DNA from: Trichoplax sp. H2
Lineage: Eukaryota > Placozoa > Uniplacotomia > Trichoplacea
NCBI GenBank assembly: GCA_003344405.1
Contig: NOWV01000016.1
Span: 1 to 64,000, forward strand
Direction: 5' to 3'
Length of the DNA stretch: 64,000 bases
Position numbers and translations under genes: made by a program. A model generated the notes under the pieces. The model saw only the letters and a program-made list of their open reading frames with translations, made no database searches and was not told where the DNA came from. Every line of letters starts with the position of its first letter. The first letter of the stretch is position 1. Of the stretch, positions 1 to 21,230 are shown in pieces.

Positions 1-3000
1 ACCGGGTCTTAAACACCATCTTCACTAGTACTCGTGTTCCTAACTAAGTTAGGGACCTATCGTAGTTGAACTAACTCTCAGCTACACAAATAAGCTACTA
101 ATGAGTAATAGGTTTAAATACTTTACTTTATTTTCGTTAATCTTAGTCGTAAAATGTACTAAAGAAAAACGTAAGAATATTCTTAGCAATAATAGTCAAA
201 AGATCCTGCAAGTGACTAACTGGAACTGAGCAGCTAAGCTAGTGCTCGGCTTTTTATAGTCTCGACCAACGCCGATGGTGCACTTGTGAATATTCTTGAT
301 ATAGCGACTTACACTGTACAGTATACATATCCTAGTAAAGCAGTTAGAGCCTCAAGGCTCTGCAAAGTAATTGCACCTTACACTTAAGGTGTTATTAATT
401 AACGTTTACTGACTAATTCACATCGAGTTTAGATCGTTTATAAATTTTATGATTCATTTTGGAAATGACTTAGAAGATTACATCATTGATTTTATAATGA
501 AGTTTTCCTCTGTCATACGCATATCTATTAAATAAGCAAAGCATAGGCTCTTCCTGATACTTTTTTAAACGAAGTAGTAGTATCTATCAATAACAATTAA
601 ATAATTGACCTCTCAACATTAACTAAATTCGATTTCTGCTATTTTAGAATCATTCTCTTCCCTACTACGATAAATGTTTACAGTTCATTTGAACTATATT
701 TAAATGAAACTTATAGTTTTATCATTAACTATAGTAATGCATTATAAATATCAGCCCATAATATGATGTTAGTGATTAATTATCAAGAGAAGTTAGTTAT
801 TAATTTCATTTAGCATTGTGCACCGGTAGACAACAGAATTATTCTCTAAATAGAAGGATAACAATCCATAATTAGAAATGGATGAAGGTGTGAAATTTCA
901 GGGTCTACTTCCATAGATACTGCAAAAGGGAGGAGTAGTGAAGAGGCTTTGACAAGGGTAAAAATTTTTGATAATATTGCATATACAGTCGATAATATCA
1001 TTCTTTCATTGTTGAATTAATAAGTTGGTCTTTGTCAAAAATTAGATATAAAATGCCTCCTAGGCTATCTCAGTTTAGATAGGGACTTACCTTAATCTGC
1101 TATGTGACGATTATCGCAAGTATTGGCTTTTGCTTGGCTTAAATACAATATCTAATTCATCCAGATTTATGTTGTTGAGTAATTCGATTTGGACATGTTT
1201 GGTAGTTCGTTTAATCATAAAATTGTTTTACCTGCAATGAAAGGTAAGATATCTGATAGTGGCTTGCCTTTTGTGCCGTTACTTTATATGCAGGTTTGAG
1301 ATATTTTTATTTCAGAGTTATGATAAATTTTTTTTATTTTAATCGATGACGCATTTATTGCTATTATCTGAGTCAAAAGGGACGATGATCTATCAATATT
1401 ATTCAATAATAACGTGCTTAAATTACAGTAATGTTGTTCAATATAGAATTGAGTCTTCCATTTATAACACTTTGGACAAATGGTATATAACTTTTTTTTG
1501 TTTTATACTATAAATTAAATATGAGTATCTTTGAAGGTAAAATTTACGATTCTATAGTATTAAGACATGCAATAGAAAGTTTTCATTTTATCATTACTTT
1601 AAAGTAAATAAAAATTTTATCCGTGTTGAGAAATCCGTAATAATTTACAAAGAAAATTTTCATCAATTGACTATCTTTCCAATAACTGTTTATCAGTTTT
1701 CTAGTTCGTAAATTAGCAAGTGAAGAGACTCTATTATTTCTTATCGCCGCTATATTAAGCCGCTAATAGAAAGAATTAAAAGTTGACGACCTCAAAGTAT
1801 GTAAGCAGGAGGAGTTTCTACATCAAGATCTACTATTGATCTCTAGTCAAGTCCTATTCTTGCAGCGATGTAACACCATTTTTAGAAATGTTTTATCATA
1901 TTGAATACACCGATTATTGAAGTATTTTACTGGTGATAGCTATTAGTGTTCTGCATCAAAGACTACTTTAGAAATGTTTGTTGATTGATGATACAATCTT
2001 AATTTTAATTCTGATAAGTGTTAATTATTTTAGTTGAAGGAGCAGGAGATATTCAACACATACATACACCGATACAAATACTTTTCTACTTTTCTTCTAT
2101 GACAGTGTTTACTGAACCTGATAGTTGATCAGATGTTTATTACTGGTTCTTTGTTCCGATAAGAATTCGGAATTATAGGTTTTAGCTTAGAATATTGCAC
2201 ATTATTTCAATTTACATTATCGCCAATATAATTGCTAACTATTATAACTGCGGGTTTCTATCATAAAATGTATGATCATTTACAGCATGCTCTAAGTTGA
2301 TCTTTTACAGTATTACTAGACCTAATATTTGAGCTACAGAGCTGGAAACACTACTACATCGATACTTTTAATGTTCAATACAACATCGAGTTTAAAATGG
2401 ACTACAGTTAACCTTAATATTGAGCACTAGAGTTTTTAATGTCTACCGAATACTATATCTAAGATGGACAACATCAGCGTATTATTTTATGCTAAAGTAA
2501 ACTGCTGCGATAGCCAAAATGAGATTTTATCCAAGTTCACGCTAATGTCTGGAAATAAATGAAGTAGAGTCGAGCCGAAGTATCATAATTATATATTTCG
2601 GTAGTGGATTAAAAAGTGAAATGATCGATCTACGACTACAGTATAGCCGACGAAGGAGAATTTGACATATTGTGCAGTATATCGTTTTAGTTTTGTCCAT
2701 TTGAAATACTAGTATTTCTAAAGTTGACGTAGTCTAGAGTTCTGCTTTGCAAGCTTGCTTTCATCCCTGATTAAAATAGGATGTAAAGCCCTGAGTCGAT
2801 TTCATTAAAAGTAGAGTGTAGTCCACCGTGATGTTTGCTTACAACTCTCCCCCATGGCTTATCTGATCACGGTTATGGTTGTTAATTTAGAGTATTTTGG
2901 ATATTTTCGAGCTCGGATACGTGATAATTTAACGTTTATAATAGTTACATATGGATAAAATTCTGCTTTTACAAGATCGAACATTATTTCTATCGTACAT

Positions 3001-4300
3001 CCTTTAATTTGGCGTGTAGTAAAATTATGATATAATTGATGATCTTCATTTGAGCTGGCTACATTTTAAGCGAGCTCGTATTTGAGATATTTTGAATGAG
3101 TTAGCGCGTTGTGATTCGTGCCTAACTGTCCACCTTATCGTCTACTTTTATCCTTTTTGGGATAATTAATTAAATCAAATCTATCTACATCTGCGAAGAT
3201 GTGTTTTATAAAGGGATGTGTATGTTTGTGTACTTGTTAGAGTACTGCAAAGCAGCTTGAATTCTAATATCTAGAGGAGTATATTCATTTTAAGTGCTAG
3301 ACTGTACGACTAGTGGATATGTAGTAACCTCATCGACCATGTTACTGTAACTAGCCTTACTTTACAGACGAATTTGTAAGACTGCCCCCGCACTTATACA
3401 CCAGTGGATTATACCACTACATTTCGATTTTCTGTACCTAGTGCTCTATTCTATATATTAAATTCGGTCAATGTAGTCGTATTTAGGAGATGTTCTTGAC
3501 CATCGTCTCAAGTATAAAGTGCTAAAATGATGTTATTTAAATTACTATCGGAAAAAGATGCTACTAATGATACGGCTTCACCTTTAAAATCGACGTGACT
3601 GTTGTTAAAAATGGACATTCTTTCTCAATCCTAACTATCAATGAATGAAATTGACGATATTGCTCCTGTATTCCCCCATTTTTGTGGCTCATGCAATATT
3701 TTTAGTCAGTCAAATTATACACATTGGCTTCAAAATGGAAGGAATTTTGTATGAATACAGTCAATCTGTATCTTGGACATTGTTGCGAATATCTTGAATC
3801 CATATTATTGTATTTTATAATAGCCACTGTTACAAATGAAATTTGTATCATTTGAGTGCACTTTGTTGAACTGGAATAACTATATCAATATTGTGCAACA
3901 TTTCAACATTGATTGGGGCATACTGTGGCTAACTTTAGGGATTGATCAGAATAACTATGCAGCACCCTTCCGTGCCTACCGTAGTATCCAGCTTCTCTCT
4001 GTCTAGACTGTAACGCTGTTGTAAGAGAAGATTCCTTCAACAATTTTGCATGGAGGTACGCCTATCTTGACGGGTAGGGTACTAACAGGCGAATGAAAAG
4101 TCCATTTTAGTTTCTAGAAAGTGATTTCCTAATGTATGGTGGTACCATACATTATAACTTCCTAAGCGGCAAAGTAAAAGTGTCAAGAATGTGTATCTAA
4201 ATCTACATTCTGAATGTGTGTGGATTGCAGTGTTGAGTCTATTGAGTTGTGACTTGGCAAGGCAAGATAGAGGTTCAAAATCAATCCAAGATCTGCAGAT
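1..4300. other. AT-rich stretch without a recognisable gene
   Basis: No reading frame longer than about 60 codons lies here on either strand, and I recognise no exon, RNA gene or clear tandem repeat. It is AT-rich sequence with scattered short palindromes. A neighbouring gene's introns or distal exons beyond the left edge cannot be excluded. Confidence 0.6.
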
Positions 4301-4309
4301 CGGAAAAGC

Positions 4310-5080
4310 AAGTACGGTACTGTAGAGTATACAGTACTGTATACAGTACAGTAGGGTTAGGGTTAAGGTTACTGTGTACAGTACTGTATACAGTATAGCA
4401 GTTGCCATTCGTTTGCACAGTACAAACTACACAGTCCTTTTTTTGATACTGTAGAGCTACAGTACAGAGCTCGTTTTAGACACTTTTCAACTGGGAAATG
4501 TCACTAAAACCATACTGTAGACTACACCTAAACTAAAACCATACTGTTGACTACGCCTAGACTTTACCATACAGTACTGTAGACTGTAGACTACTGTACA
4601 GTACACCTTTGTTTTACAGTGTACAGTGTACAGTACAGTGGGTCAAACATTGTAAAACCCTGGGTGTCCTTTCGGGCCGCTGTACAGTACACTACACTGA
4701 CTACAGTACAGTAGAATAGCCATACTGTAGCTGTCTGTCTCTGCCATGGACCACAGTACTGCAATGCGAGTACTGTAAGCTTTTGCTTTACGTTGTACTG
4801 TACTGTACGTTTTGAGTCATCCAATACAGTCGAATGTCCGTTGTCCAGCAAACTTTTTCATTTTTGGCTATTAGCGTTGGACTTTGAAAGTTGCTCTTCT
4901 TTTCTTTCACAAGGACAGTGTATGGACTGTAGGGTACAATACTATTCACTGTCCAGTACAGTACACAATACTGTATGAGGTCAGCAGGAGATTGCTGACT
5001 TACGTACAGTACAGTACAGTACAGTACAGTACAGTACAGTACAGTGTCATGTAGTACAGTACTGTAGTATAATGAGGGAC
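4310..5080. repeat. Palindromic TACAGTAC/GTACTGTAC-rich tract with a pentamer microsatellite
   Basis: The words TACAGTA, ACTGTAC and ACAGTACTGT recur dozens of times in about 770 bp, often as overlapping self-complementary strings. A pure GTACA pentamer run of eight copies occupies about 5004-5044, next to a small hairpin at 4981-4998 (TCAGCA paired with TGCTGA). A short telomere-like string with two GGGTTA units is at about 4348-4366. The tract lies 0.5-1.2 kb upstream of the DDX39B start codon. Open frames inside it are low-complexity and not credible proteins. Confidence 0.85.
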
Positions 5081-5541
5081 TTCACTAAAGTTTCCTTTTT
5101 AGTACTGTAGTTCCTGTACTGTGTTCTACACAAACAACATCCAGTTCAAAACTATCACAACGCTCACTGTTGTATACAAATTCCTAATCGTACTAAGTAG
5201 AAAATGAGTACCTCAGCTATGGCACTACAACGCGTTCACGTGACCTCTGACTGAAAAGAAAAAAGACTTGACCAGTCCATAGCGACACCGCGCTCATTTA
5301 GGGACTTTTTCACTAAAGTCTACATACATCGTCGTTGCGGCAGACTTGGAACAAGACATTTTCAATTTTAGGTATCTGGCGTTTATCGTCTACATCCTTT
5401 CAATTTTGTTGGTAGTTTTAGTCAGGATAAGCATGCTGGCTGTTAGCAAAAGATTTAGTCATATAATGGCAAGAACTAAAGTAATATTTTTCCACTATCG
5501 CAGTACCCGATTGAAGAAGATCTGTTATCAATTCATCCATT

Positions 5542-9630
<4,089 letters not shown>

Positions 9631-10464
9631 TGACCGAGTACTTGTCCTATTTGTATTTTTATCGGAGTCCAGTATGATAGGACTGTTTATTACAATAGTA
9701 ATTTCCTGTAATTTACTTTACAGTGTAGCAGTCTTCATAATTTAATTTGTGATTTAGCACACTGTTTACTGTACTGGTAGTATCGAATTATCATCCCTAC
9801 GTATACTGTATTGTAGTATAATAAAAAGATCTTAATTAATTAATTATCAGCGTATATAGTTCTTCATTTAGGAAAGGAAATAAATTATTGCTGATACATG
9901 GAATTCGCTTAACAGTTAGTCATAGTCTATGATGCACTATCAATTCCTGCAACTAGATATCGTTTTCTTGTATATTAGCGACAATACAAGATAATTTGAG
10001 TTGTTTATATATAGTCCGCGTAACACATTACAAATATGTGGTACTATACTTCAGTTTTTATATAAGTACCCAAAATAAAGCCATTTGAACACTTGAAAAT
10101 AGTGATTGGCAATGGTATGAATTATGTTGAGTTCGTGGTGGTAATAATCATGCATGCAGATTGCTTCATAGGAAGAGTTAGTGCTGTATCCCATCAATAT
10201 TCGTATGCAATAGCACTTGTTTTACTCAAGACACGTTTACAAATTTATGTCTCATACAAATGCGATATTCACGTAGTATCCATGTCAGGATAATAACGGC
10301 TTTTAAAATAATGTGATGACTTATCAATTTTATTATAATAGTAACATTACACTTCCACTTGGGATACAGTAATACTTTCTCGATTCATTGGAAATATAAG
10401 ATCATTAAGTAGATTAAAACGGAAACTAGTAGTAATCCCTGATTAAATGAGACATAAACGCATG
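9631..10464. other. Convergent 3'-3' gap between DDX39B and NDOR1
   Basis: About 830 bp of AT-rich sequence. It has AATAAA-type words on the plus strand (for example near 9880 and 10073) that could serve as poly(A) signals for DDX39B. No tandem array or coding exon is visible. Confidence 0.6.
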
Positions 10465-15018
<4,554 letters not shown>

Positions 15019-16534
15019 TTTACAGGTTAATCAAAATGCTCCTTCACTAATTGGCAACACCATTTACTCGAACTGACTCGATCGTTGCAAATGCTGCTCA
15101 TAGGAATACTCAGTATTCGCGGGCAGTGAGACTTTTAAAGAGCTCTTAGGATTTCGGAATTCAAATAGGGAACTCCAATTAACTACTCGGTGTCAATTAT
15201 TTGTTGTATTCGCCAAAAGAAGTTGACAAGACTATCAAGGAGAATGACCAACAATCGCTATCGGTTGCTAGGCGAATGATTGCAGAAGCTTGATTATAAA
15301 ATCCAAATCATTTATTATGACACGAAATCGCATACAAGAGGCTAATCATCGATAAATGAATGATCAGCTTGAGCTTATAACAATAATTAGTGTAGAAATC
15401 GAGACGAGCTAGCAGTTGGAACAGTCTAGTTGGTTTCTAATGTTGATAGAGCACAAATCGGTCGGGAAAATTACTGCTCCAAATGAGCGAATATTTCCAG
15501 TTGTCGTGTAGAAGAAGGTAGCAGCTCGTATCTGCTACCAAAACAGTATAGTGCTCCGGACTGATGTCCGCTATATAGCGTATTGTATTAAAGGGCTTGA
15601 TCATTTAACAACGTATGCAAATGATCTTTTTAAGGAAAGTACTATGCAGTACAGAGCGTGATCGGGCCATTTCATATACACACTCGTAAATTACTTATTA
15701 AGGTAGCAGTTTTGAGGTAAAACTATGGCAAATATAGGGCTGATTAATTATGGAATTAGAAGAGAATAAAAATCACCATGTATAGTATGTAACTGTACTA
15801 ATATCAATCTCTTCAGTGCAGTGTAAAGTAAAGCAAAAGATGCATGTCGACAGTGATATGCCACACTACTGGATGCATCAAGTGCAGCTGTTGTAGTACA
15901 AGTAGAATTTGTGCTCAGCGTTGGAGATGCTATCAAATACCTGCAAACCTAACCGTAGTCCTCAATTAAATACTGTTACAGCTGTTAACTACTACGGGGT
16001 TATCCAGGAGGATGGGTAGCGATATCAAGTTAAGAGCGTGGACAACAGCCAAGAGCAAAAGAGTAGAGCATGTACATACCAAAACATGACTAACGTAGAC
16101 CCTAGTAAATACGAGTCGATGCTGCAGTTAAGGGATACTTTGTATATGGTTAGAAGAATGATTTTCAAACTGTGCAACTAGTGCATCATTATTCTAAATG
16201 GCATATACACGCACTAGCTTAACGTGCAAACGATTCGCTGACAGATACTACATTTAACTTTTCAATTTCGTATATAATGATTGTATCGATTTACGTACTT
16301 TGACAGGTTCATATTCTACAGAGTACTGTAGCCTACTTTAAATGCAAATTAGTCAATACACCATAAATTATAGGTTACAGTTAGTGATTGATTGTAAAGA
16401 TTCATAAACGAAATGATGGAATTGCACAGTTACTAAAGTACTAGAGTTGAAACGCGATACCGTTCTTTATTTTCCAATTCAACATATACAGGTATAAAAT
16501 GTGTTTTACATAATTCACATTTTAATGACAATAT
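15019..16534. other. Gap between NDOR1 5' end and L28e 3' end
   Basis: About 1.5 kb. It probably carries the NDOR1 promoter and the L28e 3' flank. I see no coding exon and no tandem array. Confidence 0.55.
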
Positions 16535-17283
16535 TTAAGCGCTCTTGATTTGCTTTCTGCGGGATTTTCTCTTTTTACCCAAGTTCTTTCCAGATTGACT
16601 ACGGAGAATGGCGCTAGTACGACGGATGGCGTCCTATATTATAGTAAGGCAAAAGATTACAACTGGTGAGATGCTAATGTTATTTGACGGCACAGAACGT
16701 ATAAAATTCAATGCAGTGGAAAAAGTAACTACGGTATCTAATTTTATATTATACTATGATTATAGAGAATATACATACAAGCAAACAATCAATAAATTGA
16801 CAAATTATTAAAGATATTCGTTTACCTGCTCTAAGTCCACTCTGTAAGATCCGCTTCTTAAAATCTTTCTAACGCTTGATATTGAGCGGCGTCCATTGCT
16901 ATCAATCGTTGTGGATGATTGCAGCCTAGCTGGCTTGTTAAAACCTTTTGATTTTCTTAATGATAGGACAACACCTTTACCATCCTTGTTGGGTGCAATG
17001 CCAACGGTTTTTTTATTCACGAGGCCGCTACATCTGTAAGTGTGCCTGTTCGTCAGGTTGTTTGATTCCTAAGATTGCATTATAAATCATTGAAGCATCA
17101 AATTAGTGTTTATGAGTGATAGGTAAGAGAACTCTTGATTAACGCTTACTATGACCCTAGAACTACATTGAGCATCGCAAATAGTCGCGCTTTGTAAGTT
17201 ACCTTAGTGAATGTAGTGCCTTGGTTCTTGACGGTAAAAGCGGTATGCTTGCGAAGAACTTCCCACAATAAATCTGACGACAT
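16535..17283 (-). CDS. RPL28: 60S ribosomal protein L28 (eL28), 3 coding exons, complete
   Basis: Component of the cytosolic large ribosomal subunit. Exons on the minus strand are 17203-17283 (begins MSSDLLWEVLRKHTAF), 16826-17068 (begins ESNNLTNRHTYRCSGLVNKK) and 16535-16633 (DAIRRTSAILRSQ and the basic tail ending QIKSA). The phase closes to 140 residues (human 137). The exon 1/2 junction is supported by the match of the joined FTK-ESNNLTNRHTYR region to the human STEPNNLKARNSFR region; reading on past the donor at 17202 gives unrelated residues and a stop. An upstream in-frame ATG at 17349 exists, but family conservation fixes the start at 17283. A CTTGCAG acceptor-like string lies just 5' of that ATG, so a leader intron is possible. 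A TA dinucleotide run lies 80-105 bp upstream. Confidence 0.96.
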
Positions 17284-17366
17284 GTTTACTGCAAGAATTT
17301 TGTGAGCTATTAGATAAGATTTATATTGTACTAAAATTAGTGGCCGCAAGTTTTCATCGAAATTGG

Positions 17367-17389
17367 TATATATATATATATATATATAA
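17367..17389. repeat. TA dinucleotide microsatellite
   Basis: An uninterrupted run of about eleven TA units, roughly 85-105 bp upstream of the L28e start codon. Confidence 0.9.
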
Positions 17390-18578
17390 TTGTAAACTCT
17401 TTACAAAGCACAATCATAGAATAGTAAATGGAAATTATTCGTAGTAGCCACATTCAAGTAAAGAAATTATAGTTGAAGAGCATACTACACATACGCTATA
17501 GCTATCACACGCAAGGATAAAATGTGAGTGCAAAATTGTTGAATCTGTAGCATAAGTAGTAGTAGGTAAGCCATCATTAAGAATTCTTTGCGGTAATAGT
17601 TGTACAATATTAATTGTGGCATGTTTTCAGCATTCGTATTTCAAAAATGATATCAGTTCTCGTTGATTGCATTTGAATTATAACGATTGAGACTGTCCGA
17701 TGCGATCAAGGGCATGATTGAAATGTATTCTACTACTAGTGAGACATCTTGGTACTATTACTAATAATTAATAGAATCAAGACTACACGCAGAATGCTTC
17801 CACAATAACAAAAAGTAATAAAATCACCATGTAGCATCCTATAACAGGCAATTACAAGCTTTAAAATTGGAGGCCAGTTTCCTAGACATAGCTTTAAGTT
17901 AATCAGTTTACGTGGTGGACTAGCATCATGCTGTCCATAGAATAAGTAACACTGTCAGGGGTAGGATACGGTAGTAGAATGCTGTTCAGGCGTAGTGCCT
18001 ATAAGCTACATTAGAATATAGTAAAAGTACCAAGTGCTATCGATTACTGACGAATGTTTCTTCGAAACTGATCATGATCTTGATTTTAGAATTATCCCAT
18101 CATTCTTTAATATTAATTACAAACGCTATACTATAAGAATCGATCGCAAAAGGCGTCTACTAGAGTACTCGTTGACCATTCTACCAAGTCGTATTGACAA
18201 TAATATCGTCAAGGCTTTTTAAAATGAATCCTTAGTATAAATTATAACTAGTCATCTCACCCTTTTCTACATTATAGGGTAGTCTATCATATAAGGAATC
18301 ATTATAAAGAGAGAATAGAAATAAAATGTCTTTTAATCTTGCGAATATTAGCTTACAACGACGAACTTACCAGTTGATCAGAGTAATGGCGTAGCGACCA
18401 CGAGGCCAGAAAAAAAGAAGGATGCGAAAACTGCCCAATGCGCAAGTCACCAATTTAGCAGGAGTCGATGACGCTTAGGCGAGTGTGCGTATTGAGGTCG
18501 TGCGTTGTCTGTATCTTACCTACTGTACTACGCAGATTCGTGGTATAGTACAGTAGTAGGATGCATACACATACCAGC
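17390..18578. other. Gene-free stretch upstream of L28e
   Basis: AT-rich sequence with no recognisable exon or RNA gene. It leads into the 170-bp array. Confidence 0.55.
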
Positions 18579-19942
18579 GATACAGTAGAGTAAAGTGACC
18601 AGAAAAAATTTCTGATCCTTGAATTTTCCACACACGGTATAATGCATAGTTAGCTAATGCATGACTATAGTAATAATAACTATTTAATTAATTATTAATA
18701 ACTACTGCACTTAGCTTCCACGAATATTTAATTAGTAGATCTGTAGATACAGTAGAGTAAAATGACCAGAAAAAAATTTCTGATCCTTGAATTTTCCACA
18801 CACGGAATGATGCATAGTTAGCTAATGCATAACTATAATAATAATAACTATTTAAATAATTATTAATAACAGCTACTGCACTTAGCTTTCACGAATTAAT
18901 TAGTAGATCTGTAGATACAGTAGAGTAAAATGACCAGAAAAAAATTTCTGATCCTTAAATTTTCCACACACGGAATGATGCATAGTTAGCTAATGCATGA
19001 CTATAGTAATAATAACTATTTAATTAATTATTAATAACTACTGCACTTAGCTTCCACGAATATTTAATTAGTAGATCTGTAGATACAGTAGAGTAAAATG
19101 ACCAGAAAAAAATTTCCGATCCTTAAATTTTCCACACACGGAATGATGCATAGTTAGCTAATGCATGACTATAATAATAATAACTATTTGAATAATTATT
19201 AATAATAACTACTACATTTAGCTTCCACGAATTAATTAGTAGATCTGTAGATACAGTAGAGTAAAATGACCAGAAAAAAATTCCTGATCCTTGAATTTTC
19301 CACACACGGAATGATGCATAGTTAGCTAATGCATGACTATAGTAATAATAACTATTTAAATAATTATTAATAACAACTACTGCACTTAACAACAACTGCA
19401 CTTAGCTTCCACGAATTAATTAGTAGATCTGTAGATACAGTAAAGTAAAATGACCAGAAAAAAATTTCTGATCCTTGAATTTTCCACACACGGAATGATG
19501 CATAGTTAGCTAATGCATAACTATAGTAATAATAACTATTTAAATAATTATTAATAACAACTACTACACTTAGCTTCCACGAATATTTAATTAGTAGATC
19601 TGTAGATACAGTAAAGTAAAATGACCAGAAAAAAATTTCTGATCCTTGAATTTTCCACACACGGAAGGATGCATAGTTAGCTAATGTATGACTATAATAA
19701 TAATAATAACTATTTAAATAATTATTAATAACAACTACTACACTTAGCTTCCACGAATTAATTAGTAGATCTGTAGATACAGTAGAGTAAAATGACCAGA
19801 AAAAAATTTCTGATCCTTGAATTTTCCATACACGGAATGATGCATAGTTAGCTAATGTATGACTATAATAATAATAACTATTTAAATAATTATTAATGAC
19901 AGCTACTGCACTTAGCTTCCACGAATTAATTAGTAGACCTGG
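18579..19942. repeat. Tandem array: 8 copies of a ~170-bp unit
   Basis: Units begin with GATACAGTA at 18579, 18746, 18914, 19082, 19250, 19434, 19605 and 19776. Spacing is 167-171 bp, except one 184-bp unit that carries a short internal insertion. Every unit has the blocks ATGACCAGAAAAAAATT, CTGATCCTTGAATTTTCC, CACACACGGAATGATGC, an imperfect palindrome around GTTAGCTAATGC, a variable TAATAATAAC tract, and ACTTAGCTTCCACGAAT. Identity between copies is very high. Copies differ in TAA-repeat length, ATT insertions and a few single bases. Open frames across the array are by-products of the repeat. It lies between the 5' end of L28e and the 3' end of the P450. Confidence 0.97.
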
Positions 19943-21230
19943 ATAGTATGATGATCAAAGTAGAGTATGCGTAAAAGTCTGCAACTCAAAAATTCCAGTT
20001 TTTATCGCTATTCCTCGAATCGATTCTCCGCCTCGAACTACCCTGTGTCTACCCGCGTCCACCTATTTTAATTAAATAAGTTCTCAATTTCGTAATTTCA
20101 GCAACTCTTGACGTACAGTATGTGGCCCCAATGGGTGCTGCTCATCACCAAGACAACGCTTGAGCAGCAAAGTGGCGTTCAGAGGCTCAACACTGCAGTA
20201 AAATCTAAGTTGAAAGTTTGCATGATATTGAAGTCAGTTAAATGACGTCGTATTATCGCAAATTGCCTATTGCACATAGGCTATAAGTATTCTAATATAG
20301 TTAGAAGTCAGCCAGAGTTGGCATTAGATGTTACTATTTCAATCGGGTAATCGCCCCATTTTAGAACTGCTATCGAAAACAGCACCTAACTAGGCTTGGA
20401 GGATGACTAAGTAGAAGTATAGTTTCTCAGGAATTCCGTTGCATTTGTAATCTTAGTATGATGAGAAAAAAATCGAATTATGATTAGCATCCACTGAAGA
20501 TGGACTACGATCTTGCATGCGTACACAATTACACACTATTATGAAAGAGTGATTAAGTAGAGCAGCCCTTTAGAAATCTATTTCGTCTGCTAGTGGTGAT
20601 AGTACAAGCTAGTAACAAGAATTTTGGTAATCATCGTTATTAAAATTAGTTTATTATTATTATTTAACATATTATGTAAGGATATCTTCTATGTGCAATT
20701 TTATATTTTGCACTTGCTTTCCTCCTTCTTAAACTAACTAGTCAAGCAAAAGGTAATGTAACACTGTAAAGTTATACCGTCAATAAAAGATATTTCCTAA
20801 CAATTAGTTGCATATATTTTAAAGCTCCTTTTCAATTGTATCCATTGGTAAGGTAAGGAATTATCTTATTCAACGTTAAGATAAACTGCATCTATTCAAC
20901 AATGTAACTTACAGTGCCAACATTAAGTTATTAACAATTTATAATTCTATGATCAATTTCAAGGTATGGCAATTCATGAAGTATCTTAATATAAAATTGA
21001 AAAACTACACAAAACTCGAGTATTTTTAAAGAAATAAAACTTTAATGACGCCTTTTAAATTTCGTACTCTTTAAATGGTCGGATAGCTTGACTTGAAATG
21101 TGGATTTAAGTTACCAAAACCACGACTTCTTGTGGCTGTCAAGTAATGTAGTGGCGAATGTAAATAAACGTTTATATTAAATGTATTAAACTAAATACAG
21201 GTTAAAATACTGAAAATACATGGCTTGCAT
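19943..21230. other. Gene-free stretch between the array and the P450 3' end
   Basis: About 1.3 kb of AT-rich sequence with no exon or repeat recognised. It probably includes the P450 3' UTR near its right end. Confidence 0.55.

Noticed and set aside
4082-4408. 108-codon minus-strand frame starting MATAILYTVLYTV
   Set aside because: It is made of translated TACAG/CTGTA repeats (Tyr-Thr-Val-Leu), so it is a by-product of the palindromic tract.
4591-4978. Two overlapping frames on opposite strands
   Set aside because: Both run through the same low-complexity palindromic DNA and resemble no protein family.
16608-16811. Plus-strand frame over the L28e last exon
   Set aside because: It is antisense to a conserved ribosomal-protein exon and intron.
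19123-19660. Two minus-strand frames with repeated SYYYYSHALANYASFRVWKI segments
   Set aside because: They are readings through the 170-bp tandem repeat; the peptide repeats at the DNA period and other units are out of frame.
18579-19942. CRISPR array
   Set aside because: Units of 170 bp are continuous repeats without unique spacers, and the genome is eukaryotic. The same applies to the other arrays.
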